64,000 bases of DNA. It comes from Amblyomma americanum (taxonomy: Eukaryota; Arthropoda; Arachnida; Ixodida; Ixodidae). The stretch covers positions 141,386,121-141,450,120 of the forward strand of contig NC_135504.1 of assembly GCF_052857255.1 (NCBI RefSeq), in the 5' to 3' direction. The notes beneath the pieces were generated by a model. It saw only the letters and a list, made by a program, of their open reading frames with translations, was not told where the DNA came from and searched no databases. This document shows positions 24,309 through 37,000 of this stretch, piece after piece. Positions within the stretch are counted from its first letter, which is position 1; every line of letters starts with the position of its first letter. The position numbers and the translations under genes are program-made.

Positions 24309-26460
24309 ACTCCGCGTTGGAGAAATTCCGCGTTGGATAAGGTCCGCGTTGGAGAAAGTCCGCGTTGGAGAAAGTCCGCGCTGGAGAAACTCCGCGTTGT
24401 ATAAACTCCGCGCTGGAGAAACTCCGCGATGAAGAAAGTCCGCGACGGACAAACTCCGCGATGGAGAAACTCCGCGTTGGAGAAAAGTCCGCTCTGGAGA
24501 AACTCTACGCTGGAGAAACTCCGCGCTGGAGCAACTCCGCGTTGGAGAAACTCCGCGCTGGAGAAACTCCGTGCTGCATAAAATCTGCGCTGGAGAAACT
24601 CCGGGCTGGAGAAACTCCGCGCTGGAGAAACTCCGTGCTGGACAAACTCCGCGCTGGATAAACTTCGCGTTGGAGAAACTGCGCGTTGGAGAAACTCTGC
24701 GTTGGAGAAACTCCGCGTTGGAGAAAGTCCGCGTTGGAGAAATTCCGCGTTGGAGAGAGTCTGCGATGGCGTAATTCCGCGCTGGAGAAACTCCGCGTTT
24801 GAGATACTCCGAACTCTAGAAACTCCGCGATGGAGACACTCCGCGCTGGAGAAACTCCGCGTTGGAGAAAGTCCGCTTTGGAGAAGATCCGCGTTGGAGA
24901 AAGTCCGCGTTGGAGAAAGTCCGCGTTGGAGAAACTCCGCGTTGAAGAAAGTCCGCGTTGGAGAAAGTCCGCGCTGGAGAAACTCCGCGTTGTATAAACT
25001 CCGCGATGAAGAAAGTCCGCGACGGACAAACTCCGCGATGGAGAAACTCCGCGTTGGAGAAAAGACCGCTCTGGAAAAACTCTACACTGGAGAAACTCCG
25101 CGCTGTAGCAACTCCGCGTTGGAGCAACTCCGCGCTGGAGAAACTCCGTGCTGGACAAACTCCGCGCTGGAGAAACTCCGTGTTGGAGAAACTCCGCGCT
25201 GGAGAAACTTCGCGTTGGAGAAACTGCGCGTTGGAGAAACTTCGCTTTGAAGAAACGGCGCGTTGGAGAAACTCCGCGTTAGAGAAACTCCGCGCTTGAA
25301 ACACACCGCGCTGGAGAAACTCCGCGTTGGAGAAAGTCCGCGTCGGAGAAGGTCCGCGTTGGAGAAAGTCCGCGTTGGAGAAAATCCGTGATGTAGAAAC
25401 TCCGCCTTGGAGAAACTTCGCGTTGAAGAAACGGCGCGTTGAGATACTCCGCGTTGGAGAAACTACGCGCTTGAAACACACCGCGCTGGAGAAACTCCGC
25501 GTTGGAGAAAGTCCGCGTTGGAGAAGGTCCGCGTTGGAGAAAGTCCGCGTTGGAGAAAGTCCGCGTTGGAGAAACTCCGCGTTGAAGAAAGTCCGCGTTG
25601 GAGAAAGTCCGCGCTGGAGAAACTCCGCGTTGTATAAACTCTGCGCTGGAGAAACTCCGCGATGGAGAACCTCCGCGACGGACAAACTCCGCGGTGGAGA
25701 AACTCCGCGTTGGAGAAAAGTCAGCTCTGGAGAACCTCTACGCTGAAGAAACTCCGCGCTAGAGCAACTCCGCGTTCGAGAAATTCCGTGCTGCATAAAA
25801 TATGCGCTGGAGAAACTCCGGGCTGGAGAAACTCCGTGTTGGAGAAACTCCGCGCTGGAGAAACTTCACGTTGGAGAAACTGCGCGTTGGAGAAACTCCG
25901 CGTTGGAGAAAGTCCGCGTTGGAGAAAGTCCGCGTTGGAGAGTGTCCGCGATGGAGAAACTCCGCGCTGGAGAAACTCCGTGGTGGGGAAACTTCGCGTA
26001 GGAGAAACGGCGCGTTGGAGAAGCTCCGCGTTGGAGAAACACCGCGCTTGAAACACACCGCGCTGGAGAAAGTCCGCGTTGGAGAAAGTCCGCGTTGGAG
26101 AAGGTCCGCGTTGGAGAAAGTCCGCGTTGGAGAAACTGCGCGTTGGAGAAAGTCCGCGTTGGAGAAAGTCCGCGTTGGTGAGAGTCCGCGATGGAGAAAC
26201 TCCGCGCTGGAGAAACTACGCGTTTGAGAAACTCCGAACTGGAGAAACTCCGCGATGGAGACAATCCGCGCTGGAGAAACTCCGCGCTGAAGAAACTCCG
26301 TGTAGGAGAAACTCCGTGTTGGAGAAACTCCGCGTTGGAGAAACTCCGCTTTGGAGAAAGTCCGCGTTGGAGAAAGTCCGCGTTGGAGAGTCCGCGATGG
26401 AGAAACTCCGCGCTGGAGAAAAATCGGGCTGGAGAAACTCCGCGCTGGAGAAACTCCGTG

Positions 26461-27285
26461 TTGGAGAAAGTCCGCGTTGGAGAAATTCCGCGTTGGAGAG
26501 AGTCTGCGATGGAGAAATTCCGCGCTGGAGAAACTCCGCGTTTGAGAAACTCCGAACTCTAGAAACTCCGCGATGGAGACACTCCGCGCTGGAGAAACTC
26601 CGCGTTGGAGAAAGTCCGCTTTGGAGAAGATCCGCGTTGGAGAAAGTCCGCGTTGGAGAAAGGCCGCGTTGGAGAAACTCCGCGTTGAAGAAAGTCCGCG
26701 TTGGAGAAAGTCCGCGCTGGAGAAACTCCGCGTTGTATAAACTCCGCGATGAAGAAAGTCCGCGACGGACAAGCTCCGCGATGGAGAAACTCCGCGTTGG
26801 AGAAAAGACCGCTCTGGAGAAACTCTACACTGGAGAAACTCCGCGCTGTAGCAACTCCGCGTTGGAGCAACTCCGCGCTGGAGAAACTCCGTGCTGGACA
26901 AACTCCGCGCTGGAGAAACTCCGTGTTGGAGAAAGTCCGCGTCGGAGAAGGTCCGCGTTGGAGAAAGTCCGCGTTGGAGAAAATCCGTGATGTAGAAACT
27001 CCGCCTTGGAGAAACTTCGCGTTGAAGAAACGGCGCGTTGGAGATACTCCGCGTTGGAGAAACTACGCGCTTGAAACACACCGCGCTGGAGAAACTCCGC
27101 GTTGGAGAAAGTCCGCGTTGGAGAAGGTCCGCGTTGGAGAAACTTCGCTTTGAAGAAACGGCGCGTTGGAGAAACTCCGCGTTAGAGAAACTCCGCGCTT
27201 GAAACACACCGCGCTGGAGAAACTCCGCGTTGGAGAAAGTCCGCGTCGGAGAAGGTCCGCGTTGGAGAAAGTCCGCGTTGGAGAA
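26461..27285 (+). repeat. 0.82-kb block, copy 1 (copy 2 at 29423-30247)
   Basis: All variants from TTGGAGAAAGTCCGCG to the second CTTGAAACACACC marker recur 2,962 bp downstream with only a few single-base changes. Related copies of the same segment are found near 24.8-25.4 kb and inside both 4.6-kb units of domain B3 (near 52.5-53.3 and 57.1-57.9 kb). Confidence 0.82.
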
Positions 27286-27415
27286 AGTCCGCGCTGGAGA
27301 AACTCCGCGTTGTATAAACTCCGCGCTGGAGAAACTCCGCGATGAAGAAAATCCGCGACGGACAAACTCCGCGATGGAGAAACTCCGCGTTGGAGAAAAG
27401 TCCGCTCTGGAGAAA

Positions 27416-29140
27416 CTCTACGCTGGAGAAACTCCGCGCTGGAGCAACTCCGCGTTGGAGAAACTCCGCGCTGGAGAAACTCCGTGCTGCATAAAATCTG
27501 CGCTTGAGAAACTCCGGGCTGGAGAAACTCCGCGCTGGAGAAACTCCGTGCTGGACAAACTCCGCGCTGGAGAAACTTTGCGTTGGAGAAACTCCGCGTT
27601 GGAGAAACTCCGCGTTGGAGAAAGTCCGCGTTGGAGAAAGTCCGCGTTGGAGAGTGTCCGCGATGGAGAAACTCCGCGCTGGAGAAACTCCGTGGTGGGG
27701 AAACTTCGCGTAGGAGAAACGGCGCGTTGGAGAAGCTCCGCGTTGGAGAAACACCGCGCTTGAAACACACCGCGCTGGAGAAACTCCGCGTTGGAGAAAG
27801 TCCGCGTTGGAGAAGGTCCGCGTTGGAGAAAGTCCGCGTTGGAGAAAGTCCGCGCTGGAGAAACTGCGCGTTGGAGAAACTGCGCGTTGGAGAAACTCCG
27901 CGTTGGAGAAAGTCCGCGTTGGTGAGAGTCCGCGATGGAGAAACTCCGCGCTGGAGAAACGACGCGTTTGAGAAACTCCGAACTGGAGAAACTCCGCGAT
28001 GGAGACAATCCGCGCTGGAGAAACTCCGCGCTGAAGAAACTCCGTGTAGGAGAAACTCCGTGTTGGAGAAACTCCGCGTTGGAGAAACTCCGCTTTGGAG
28101 AAAGTCCGCGTTGGAGAAAGTCCGCGTTGGAGAGTCCGCGATGGAGAAACTCCGCGCTGGAGAAAAATCGGGCGGGAGAAACTCCGTGTTGGAGAAACTC
28201 CGCGTTTGAGAAACTCCGAACTGGAGAAGCTCCGCGCTGGAGATTCTCCGCGGTGGAGAAACTCCGCGCTGGAGAAACTCCGTGTTGGAGAAACTCTGTG
28301 TTGGAGAAATTCCGCCTTGGAGAAACTTCGCTTTGAAGAAACGGCGCGTTGGAGAAACTCCGCGTTAGAGAAACTCCGCGCTTGAAACACACCGCGCTGG
28401 AGAAACTCCGCGTTAGAGAAAGTCCGCGTCGGAGAAGGTCCGCGTTGGAGAAAGTCCGCGTTGGAGAAAATCCGTGTTGTAGAAGCTCCGCCTTGGAGAA
28501 ACTTCGCGTTGAAGAAACGGCGCGTTGGAGAAACTCCGCGTTCGAGAAACTCCGCGCTTGAAACACACCGCGCTGGAGAAACTCCGCGTTGGAGAAAGTC
28601 CGCGTCGGAGAAGGTCCGCGTTGGAGAAACTCCGCGTTGGAGAAACTCCGTGTTGTAGAAACTCCGCTTTGGAGAAACTTCGCGTTGAAGAAACGGCGCG
28701 TTGGAGATTATCCGCGTTGGAGAAACTCCGCACTTGAAACACACTGCGCTCGAGAAACTCCGCGTTGCAGAAAGTCCGCGTTGGAGAAAGTCCGCGCTGG
28801 AGAAACTCCGCGTTGTATAAACTCCGCGATGAAGAAAGTCCGCGACGGACAAACTCCGCGACGGAGAAACTCCGCGTTGGAGAAAAGTCCGCTCTGGAGA
28901 AACTCTACGCTGGAGAAACTCCGCGATGGAGACACTCCGCGCTAGAGAAACTCCGCGCTGGAGAAACTGCGCGCTGGAGAAACTCCGTGTTAGGGAAACT
29001 TCGCGTTGGAGAAACGGTGCGTTGGAGAAGCTCCGCGTTGGAGAAACTCCGCGCTTGAAACACACCACGCTGGAGAAACTACGCGTTGGAGAAAATCCGC
29101 GTTGGAGGAGGTCCGCGTTGGAGAAAGTCCGCGTTGGAGA
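27416..29140 (+). repeat. 1.7-kb block shared with the right end of the window
   Basis: The order of variants here recurs at 62291 to the end of the window, at an offset of 34,875 then 34,859 bp (one monomer difference). Shared markers include the truncated monomer TTGGAGAGTCCGCG, GAAAAATCGGG, three CTTGAAACACACC-type markers spaced 176 bp, GCGCTCGAGAAAC and GTTGCAGAAAGTCC. Nearer segments resemble it less. Confidence 0.78.
28381..28740 (+). repeat. 176-bp (11-monomer) sub-repeat block
   Basis: CTTGAAACACAC occurs at 28381, 28557 and 28733, spaced exactly 176 bp. The variant order is the same as in the blocks at 22.1 and 23.9 kb. Further pairs with the same spacing occur near 32.4, 34.85, 35.75, 42.9, 45.5, 49.1, 54.55, 59.1 and 63.2 kb. 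Confidence 0.85.
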
Positions 29141-29422
29141 AAGTCCGCGCTGGAGAAACTCCGCGTTGTATAAACTCCGCGCTGGAGAAACTCCGCGATG
29201 AAGAAAGTCCGCGACGGACAAACTCCGCGATGGAGAAACTCCGCGTTGGAGAAAAGTCCGCTCTGGAGAAACTCCGTGCTGCATAAAATCTGCGCTGGAG
29301 AAACTCCGGTCTGGAGAAACTCCGCGCTGGAGAAACTCCGTGCTGGACAAACTCCGCGCTGGAGAAACTTCGCGTTGGAGAAACTGCGCGTTGGAGAAAC
29401 TCCGCGTTGGAGAAACTCCGCG

Positions 29423-30247
29423 TTGGAGAAAGTCCGCGTTGGAGAAATTCCGCGTTGGAGAGAGTCTGCGATGGAGAAATTCCGCGCTGGAGAAACTCCG
29501 CGTTTGAGAAACTCCGAACTCTAGAAACTCCGCGATGGAGACACTCCGCGCTGGAGAAACTCCGCGTTGGAGAAAGTCCGCTTTGGAGAAGATCCGCGTT
29601 GGAGAAAGTCCGCGTTGGAGAAAGTCCGCGTTGGAGAAACTCCGCGTTGAAGAAAGTCCGCGTTGGAGAAAGTCCGCGCTGGAGAAACTCCGCGTTGTAT
29701 AAACTCCGCGATGAAGAAAGTCCGCGACGGACAAACTCCGCGATGGAGAAACTCCGCGTTGGAGAAAAGACCGCTCTGGAGAAACTCTACACTGGAGAAA
29801 CTCCGCGCTGTAGCAACTCCGCGTTGGAGCAACTCCGCGCTGGAGAAACTCCGTGCTGGACAAACTCCGCGCTGGAGAAACTCCGTGTTGGAGAAAGTCC
29901 GCGTCGGAGAAGGTCCGCGTTGGAGAAAGTCCGCGTTGGAGAAAATCCGTGATGTAGAAACTCCGCCTTGGAGAAACTTCGCGTTGAAGAAACGGCGCGT
30001 TGGAGATACTCCGCGTTGGAGAAACTACGCGCTTGAAACACACCGCGCTGGAGAAACTCCGCGTTGGAGAAAGTCCGCGTTGGAGAAGGTCCGCGTTGGA
30101 GAAACTTCGCTTTGAAGAAACGGCGCGTTGGAGAAACTCCGCGTTAGAGAAACTCCGCGCTTGAAACACACCGCGCTGGAGAAACTCCGCGTTGGAGAAA
30201 GTCCGCGTCGGAGAAGGTCCGCGTTGGAGAAAGTCCGCGTTGGAGAA
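29423..30247 (+). repeat. 0.82-kb block, copy 2 (copy 1 at 26461-27285)
   Basis: This is the second copy at the 2,962-bp offset. The region continuing to about 30.9 kb is also co-linear with about 52.4-53.9 kb (offset 23,077, then 22,996 after loss of 81 bp). The same sequence therefore entered the B3 unit. Confidence 0.82.
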
Positions 30248-31009
30248 AATCCGTGATGTAGAAACTCCGCCTTGGAGAAACTTCGCGTTGAAGAAACTGC
30301 GCGTTGGAGATACTCCGCGTTGGAGAAACTAGGCGCTTGAAACACACCGCGCTGGAGAAACTCCGCGTTGGAGAAAGTCCGCGTTGGAGAAGGTCCGCGT
30401 TGGAGAAAGTCCGCGTTGGAGAAAGTCCGCGTTGGAGAAACTCCGCGTTGAAGAAAGTCCGCGCTGGAGAAACTCCGCGTTGTATAAACTCCGCGCTGGA
30501 GAAACTCCGCGATGGAGAACCTCCGCGACGGACAAACTCCGCGATGGAGAAACTCCGCGTTGGAGAAAAGTCAGCTCTGGAGAAACTCTACGCTGAAGAA
30601 ACTCCGCGCTAGAGCAACTCCGCGTTCGAGAAACTCCGCGCTGGAGAAACTCCGTGCTGCATAAAATCTGCGCTGGAGAAACTCCGGGCTGGAGAAACTC
30701 CGTGTTGGAGAAACTCCGCGCTGGAGAAACTTCGCGTTGGAGAAACTGCGCGTTGGAGAAACTCCGCGTTGGAGAAAGTCCGCGTTGGAGAAAGTCCGTG
30801 TTGGAGAGTGTCCGCGATGGAGAAACTCCGCGCTGGAGAAACTCCGTGGTGGGGAAACTTCGCGTAGGAGAAACGGCGCGTTGGAGAAGCTCCGCGTTGG
30901 AGAAACACCGCGCTTGAAACACACCGCGCTGGAGAAACTCCGCGTTGGAGAAAGTCCGCGTTGGAGAAGGTCCGCGTTGGAGAAAGTCCGCGCTGGAGAA
31001 ACTGCGCGT

Positions 31010-34000
31010 TGGAGAAACTCCGCGTTGGAGAAACTCCGTGTTGTAGAAACTCCGCTTTGGAGAAACTTCGCGTTGAAGAAACGGCGCGTTGGAGATTCTC
31101 CGCGTTGGAGAAACTCCGCACTTGAAACACACCTTGCTGGAGAAACTCAGCGTTGGAGAAAGTCCGCGTTGGAGAAGGTCCGCGTTGGAGAAAGTCCGCG
31201 TTGGAGAAAGTCCGCGTTGGAGAAACTCCGCGTTGAAGAAAGTCCGCGTTGGAGAAAGTCCGCGCTGGAGAAACTCCGCGTTGTATAAACTCCGCGATGA
31301 AGAAAGTCCGCGACGGACAAACTCCGCGATGGAGAAACTCCGCGTTGGAGAAAAGTCCGCTCTGGAGAAACTCTACGCTGGAGAAACTCCGCGATGGAGA
31401 CACTCCGCGCTGGAGAAACTCCGCGCTGGAGAAACTCCGTGTTGGGGAAACTTCGCGTTGGAGAAACGGTGCGTTGGAGAAGCTCCGCGTTGGAGAAACT
31501 CCGCGCTTGAAACACACCACGGTGGAAAAACTCCGCGTTGCAGAAAGTCAGCGTTGGAGAAGGTCCGCGTTGGAGAAAGTCCGCGCTGGAGAAACTCCGC
31601 GTTGTATAAACTCCACGCTGGAGAAACTCCGCGATGAAGAAAATCCGCGACGTACAAACTCCGCGATGGAGAAACTCCGCGTTGGAGAAAAGTCCGCTCT
31701 GGAGAAACTCTACGCTGGAGAAACTCCGCGCTGGAGCAACTCCGCGTTGGAGAAACTCCGCGCTGGAGAAACTCCGTGCTGCATAAAATCTGCGCTTGAG
31801 AAACTCCGGGCTGGAGAAACTACGCGCTGGAGAAACTCCGTGCTGGACAAACTCCGCGCTGGAGAAACTTCGCGTTGGAGAAACTCCGCGTTGGAGAAAG
31901 TCCGCGTTGGAGAAAGTCCGCGTTGGAGAGTGTCCGCGATGGAGAAACTCCGCGCTGGAGAAACTCCGTGGTGGGGAAACTTCGCGTAGGAGAAACGGCG
32001 CGTTGGAGAAGCTCCGCGTTGGAGAAACACCGCGCTTGAAACACACCGCGCTGGAGAAACTCCGCGATGGAGAAAGTCCGCGTTGGAGAAGGTCCGCGTT
32101 GGAGAAAGTCCGCGCTGGAGAAACTGCGCGTTGGAGAAACTGCGCGTTGGAGAAACTCCGCGTTGGAGAAACTCTGCGTTGGAGAAAGTCCGCGTTGGAG
32201 AAAGTCCGCGTTGGTGAGAGTCCGCGATGGAGAAACTCCGCGCTGGAGAAACTACGCGTTTGAGAAACTCCGAACTGGAGAAGCTCCGCGCTGGAGATTC
32301 TCCGCGGTGGAGAAACTCCGCGCTGGAGAAACTCCGTGTTGAAGAAACTCTGTGTTGGAGAAATTCCGCCTTGGGGAAACTTCGCTTTGAAGAAACGGCG
32401 CGTTGGAGAAACTCCGCGTTAGAGAAACTCCGCGCTTGAAACACACCGCGCTGGAGAAACTCCGCGTTAGAGAAAGTCCGCGTCGGAGAAGGTCCGCATT
32501 GGAGAAAGTCCGCGTTGGAGAAAATCCGTGTTGTAGAAACTCCGCCTTGGAGAAACTTCGCGTTGAAGAAACGGCGCGTTGGAAAAACTCCGCGTTCGAG
32601 AAACTCCGCGCTTGAAACACACCGCGCTGGAGAAACTCCGCGTTGGAGAAAGTCCGCGTCGGAGAATGTCCGCGTTGGAGAAACTCCGCGTTGGAGAAAC
32701 TCCGTGTTGTAGAAACTCCGCGCTGGAGAAACTCCGCGTTGGAGAAAGTCCGCGTTGGAGAAGGTCCGCGTTGGAGAAAGTCCGCGTTGGAGAAAGTCCG
32801 CGCTGGAGAAACTGCGCGTTGGAGAAACTGCGCGTTAGAGAAACTCCGCGTTGGAGAAACTCTGCGTTGGAGAAAGTCCGCGTTGGAGAAAGTCCGCGTT
32901 GGTGAGAGTCCGCGATGGAGAAACTCCGCGCTGGAGAAACTACGCGTTTGAGAAACTCCGAACTGGAGAAACTCCGCGATGGAGACAATCCGCGCTTGAG
33001 AAACTCCGCGCTGAAGAAACTCCGTGTAGGAGAAACTCGGTGTTGGAGAAACTCCGCGTTGGAGAAACTCCGCTTTGGAGAAAGTCCGCGTTGGAGAAAG
33101 TCCGCGTTGGAGAGTCCGCGATGGAGAAACTCCGCGCTGGAGAAAAATCGGGCTGGAGAAACTCCGTGTTGGAGAAACTCCGCGTTTGAGAAACTCCGAA
33201 CTGGAGAAGCTCCGCGCTGGAGATTCTCCGCGGTGGAGAAACTCCGCGCTGGAGAAACTCCGTGTTGGAGAAACTAAAACTTCGCTTTGAAGAAACGGCG
33301 CGTTGGAAAAACTCCGCGTTCGAGAAACTCCGCGCTTGAAACACACCGCGCTGGAGAAACTCCGCGTTGGAGAAAGTCCGCGTCGGAGAAGGTCCGCGTT
33401 GGAGAAACTCCGCGTTGGAGAAACTCCGTGTTGTAGAAACTCCGCTTTGGAGAAACTTCGCGTTGAAGAAACGGCGCGTTGGAGATTCTCCGCGTTGGAG
33501 AAACTCCGCACTTGAAACACACCTTGCTGGAGAAACTCAGCGTTGGAGAAAGTCCGCGTTGGAGAAGGTCCGCGTTGGAGAAAGTCCGCGTTGGAGAAAG
33601 TCCGCGTTGGAGAAACTCCGCGTTGAAGAAAGTCCGCGTTGGAGAAAGTCCGCGCTGGAGAAACTCCGCGTTGTATAAACTCCGCGATGAAGAAAGTCCG
33701 CGACGGACAAACTCCGCGATGGAGAAACTCCGCGTTGGAGAAAAGTCCGCTCTGGAGAAACTCTACGCTGGAGAAACTCCGCGATGGAGACACTCCGCGC
33801 TGGAGAAACTCCGCGCTGGAGAAACTCCGCGCTGGAGAAACTCCTTGTTGGGGAAACTTCGCGTTGGAGAAACGGTGCGTTGGAGAAGCTCCGCGTTGGA
33901 GAAACTCCGCGCTTGAAACAAACCACGGTGGAAAAACTCCGCGTTGCAGAAAGTCAGCGTTGGAGAAGGTCCGCGTTGGAGAAAGTCCGCGCTGGAGAAA

Positions 34001-37000
34001 CTCCGCGTTGTATAAACTCCGCGCTGGAGAAACTCCGCGATGAAGAAAATCCGCGACGTACAAACTCCGCGATGGAGAAACTCCGCGTTGGAGAAAAGTC
34101 CGCTCTGGAGAAACTCTACGCTGGAGAAACTCCGCGCTGGAGCAACTCCGCGTTGGAGAAACTCCGCGCTGGAGAAACTCCGTGCTGCATAAAATCTGCG
34201 CTTGAGAAACTCCGGGCTGGAGAAACTACGCGCTGGAGAAACGCCGTGCTGGACAAACTCCGCGCTGGAGAAACTTCGCGTTGGAGAAACTCCGCGTTGG
34301 AGAAACTCCGCGTTGGAGAAAGTCCGCGTTGGAGAAAGTCCGCGTTGGAGAGTGTCCGCGATGGAGAAACTCCGCGCTGGAGAAACTCCGTGGTGGGGAA
34401 ACTTCGCGTAGGAGAAACGGCGCGTTGGAGAAGCTCCGCGTTGGAGAAACACCGCGCTTGAAACACACCGCGCTGGAGAAACTCCGCGATGGAGAAAGTC
34501 CGCGTTGGAGAAGGTCCGCGTTGGAGAAAGTCCGCGCTGGAGAAACTGCGCGTTGGAGAAACTGCGCGTTGGAGAAACTCCGCGTTGGAGAAACTCTGCT
34601 TTGGAGAAAGTCCGCGTTGGAGAAAGTCCGCGTTGGTGAGAGTCCGCGATGGAGAAACTCCGCGCTGGAGAAACTACGCGTTTGAGAAACTCCGAACTGG
34701 AGAAGCTCCGCACTGGAGATTCTCCGCGGTGGAGAAACTCCGCGCTGGAGAAACTCCGTTTTGGACAAACTCTGTGTTGGAGAAATTCCGCCTTGGGGAA
34801 ACTTCGCTTTGAAGAAACGGCGCGTTGGAGAAACTCCGCGTTAGAGAAACTCCGCGCTTGAAACACACCGCGCTGGAGAAACTCCGCGTTAGAGAAAGTC
34901 CGCGTCGGAGAAGGTCCGCGTTGGAGAAAGTCCGCGTTGGAGAAAATCCGTGTTGTAGAAACTCCGCCTTGGAGAAACTTCGCGTTGAAGAAACGGCGCG
35001 TTGGAAAAACTCCGCGTTCGAGAAACTCCGCGCTTGAAACACACCGCGCTGGAGAAACTCTGCGTTGGAGAAAGTCCGCGTCGGAGAAGGTCCGCGTTGG
35101 AGAAACTCCGCGTTGGAGAAACTCCGTGTTGTAGAAACTCCGCGCTGGAGAAACTCCGCGTTGGAGAAAGTCCGCGTTGGAGAAGGTCCGCGTTGGAGAA
35201 AGTCCGCGTTGGAGAAAGTCCGCGCTGGAGAAACTGCGCGTTGGAGAAACTGCGCGTTAGAGAAACTCCGCGTTGGAGAAACTCTGCGTTGGAGAAAGTC
35301 CGCGTTGGAGAAAGTCCGCGTTGGTGAGAGTCCGCGATGGAGAAACTCCGCGCTGGAGAAACTACGCGTTTGAGAAACTCCGAACTGGAGAAACTCCGCG
35401 ATGGAGACAATCCGCGCTTGAGAAACTCCGCGCTGAAGAAACTCCGTGTAGGAGAAACTCCGTGTTGGAGAAACTCCGCGTTGGAGAAACTCCGCTTTGG
35501 AGAAAGTCCGCGTTGGAGAAAGTCCGCGTTGGAGAGTCCGCGATGGAGAAACTCCGCGCTGGAGAAAAATCGGGCTGGAGAAACTCCGTGTTGGAGAAAC
35601 TCCGCGTTTGAGAAACTCCGAACTGGAGAAGCTCCGCGCTGGAGATTCTCCGCGGTGGAGAAACTCCGCGCTGGAGAAACTCCGTGTTGGAGAAACTAAA
35701 ACTTCGCTTTGAAGAAACGGCGCGTTGGAAAAACTCCGCGTTAGAGAAACTCCGCGCTTGAAACACACCGCGCTGGAGAAACTCCGCGTTAGAGAAAGTC
35801 CGCGTCGGAGAAGGTCCGCGTTGGAGAAAGTCCGCGTTGGAGAAAATCCGTGTTGTAGAAACTCCGCCTTGGAGAAACTTCGCGTTGAAGAAACGGCGCG
35901 TTGGAAAAACTCCGCGTTCGAGAAACTCCGCGCTTGAAACACACCGCGCTGGAGAAACTCCGCGTTGGAGAAAGTCCGCGTCGGAGAAGGTCCGCGTTGG
36001 AGAAACTCCGCGTTGGCGAAACTCCGTGTTGTAGAAACTCCGCTTTGGAGAAACTTCGCGTTGAAGAAACGGCGCGTTGGAGATTCTCCGCGTTGGAGAA
36101 ACTCCGCACTTGAAACACACCTTGCTGGAGAAACTCAGCGTTGGAGAAAGTCCGCGTTGGAGAAGGTCCGCGTTGGAGAAAGTCCGCGTTGGAGAAAGTC
36201 CGCGTTGGAGAAACTCCGCGTTGAAGAAAGTCCGCGTTGGAGAAAGTCCGCGCTGGAGAAACTCCGCGTTGTATAATCTCCGCGATGAAGAAAGTCCGCG
36301 ACGGACAAACTCCGCGATGGAGAAACTCCGCGTTGGAGAAAAGTCCGCTCTGGAGAAACTCTACGCTGGAGAAACTCCGCGATGGAGACACTCCGCGCTG
36401 GAGAAACTCCGCGCTGGAGAAACTCCGCGCTGGAGAAACTCCGTGTTGGGGAAACTTCGCGTTGGAGAAACGGTGCGTTGGAGAAGCTCCGCGTTGGAGA
36501 AACTCCGCGCTTGAAACACCACGGTGGAAAAACTCCGCGTTGCAGAAAGTCAGCGTTGGAGAAGGTCCGCGTTGGAGAAAGTCCGCGCTGGAGAAACTCC
36601 GCGTTGTATAAACTCCGCGCTGGAGAAACTCCGCGATGAAGAAAATCCGCGACGTACAAACTCCGCGATGGAGAAACTCCGCGTTGGAGAAAAGTCCGCT
36701 CTGGAGAAACTCTACGCTGGAGAAACTCCGCGCTGGAGCAACTCCGCGTTGGAGAAACTCCGCGCTGGAGAAACTCCGTGCTGCATAAAATCTGCGCTTG
36801 AGAAACTCCGGGCTGGAGAAACTACGCGCTGGAGAAACTCCGTGCTGGACAAACTCCGCGCTGGAGAAACTTCGCATTGGAGAAACTCCGCGTTGGAGAA
36901 ACTCCGCGTTGGAGAAAGTCCGCGTTGGAGAAAGTCCGCGTTGGAGAGTGTCCGCGATGGAGAAACTCCGCGCTGGAGAAACTCCGTGGTGGGGAAACTT

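Larger units (their letters stand above)
21400..31010 (+). repeat. Domain B1: irregular arrangement with 176-bp sub-repeats
   Basis: The domain A variants stop and GAGAGAGTCTGCGATGGAG appears (near 21887, 23311, 23503, 24752, 26490 and 29457). A segment beginning GATGGAGAAACTCCGCG and reaching the CCGAACTCTAG variant recurs at about 21,590, 23,020 and 24,460, roughly 1.43 kb apart. The truncated monomer before GAAAAATCGGG first appears at about 26,390-26,430. No long regular HOR was found. It looks like a mosaic of units used more regularly in B2 and B3. Confidence 0.7.
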
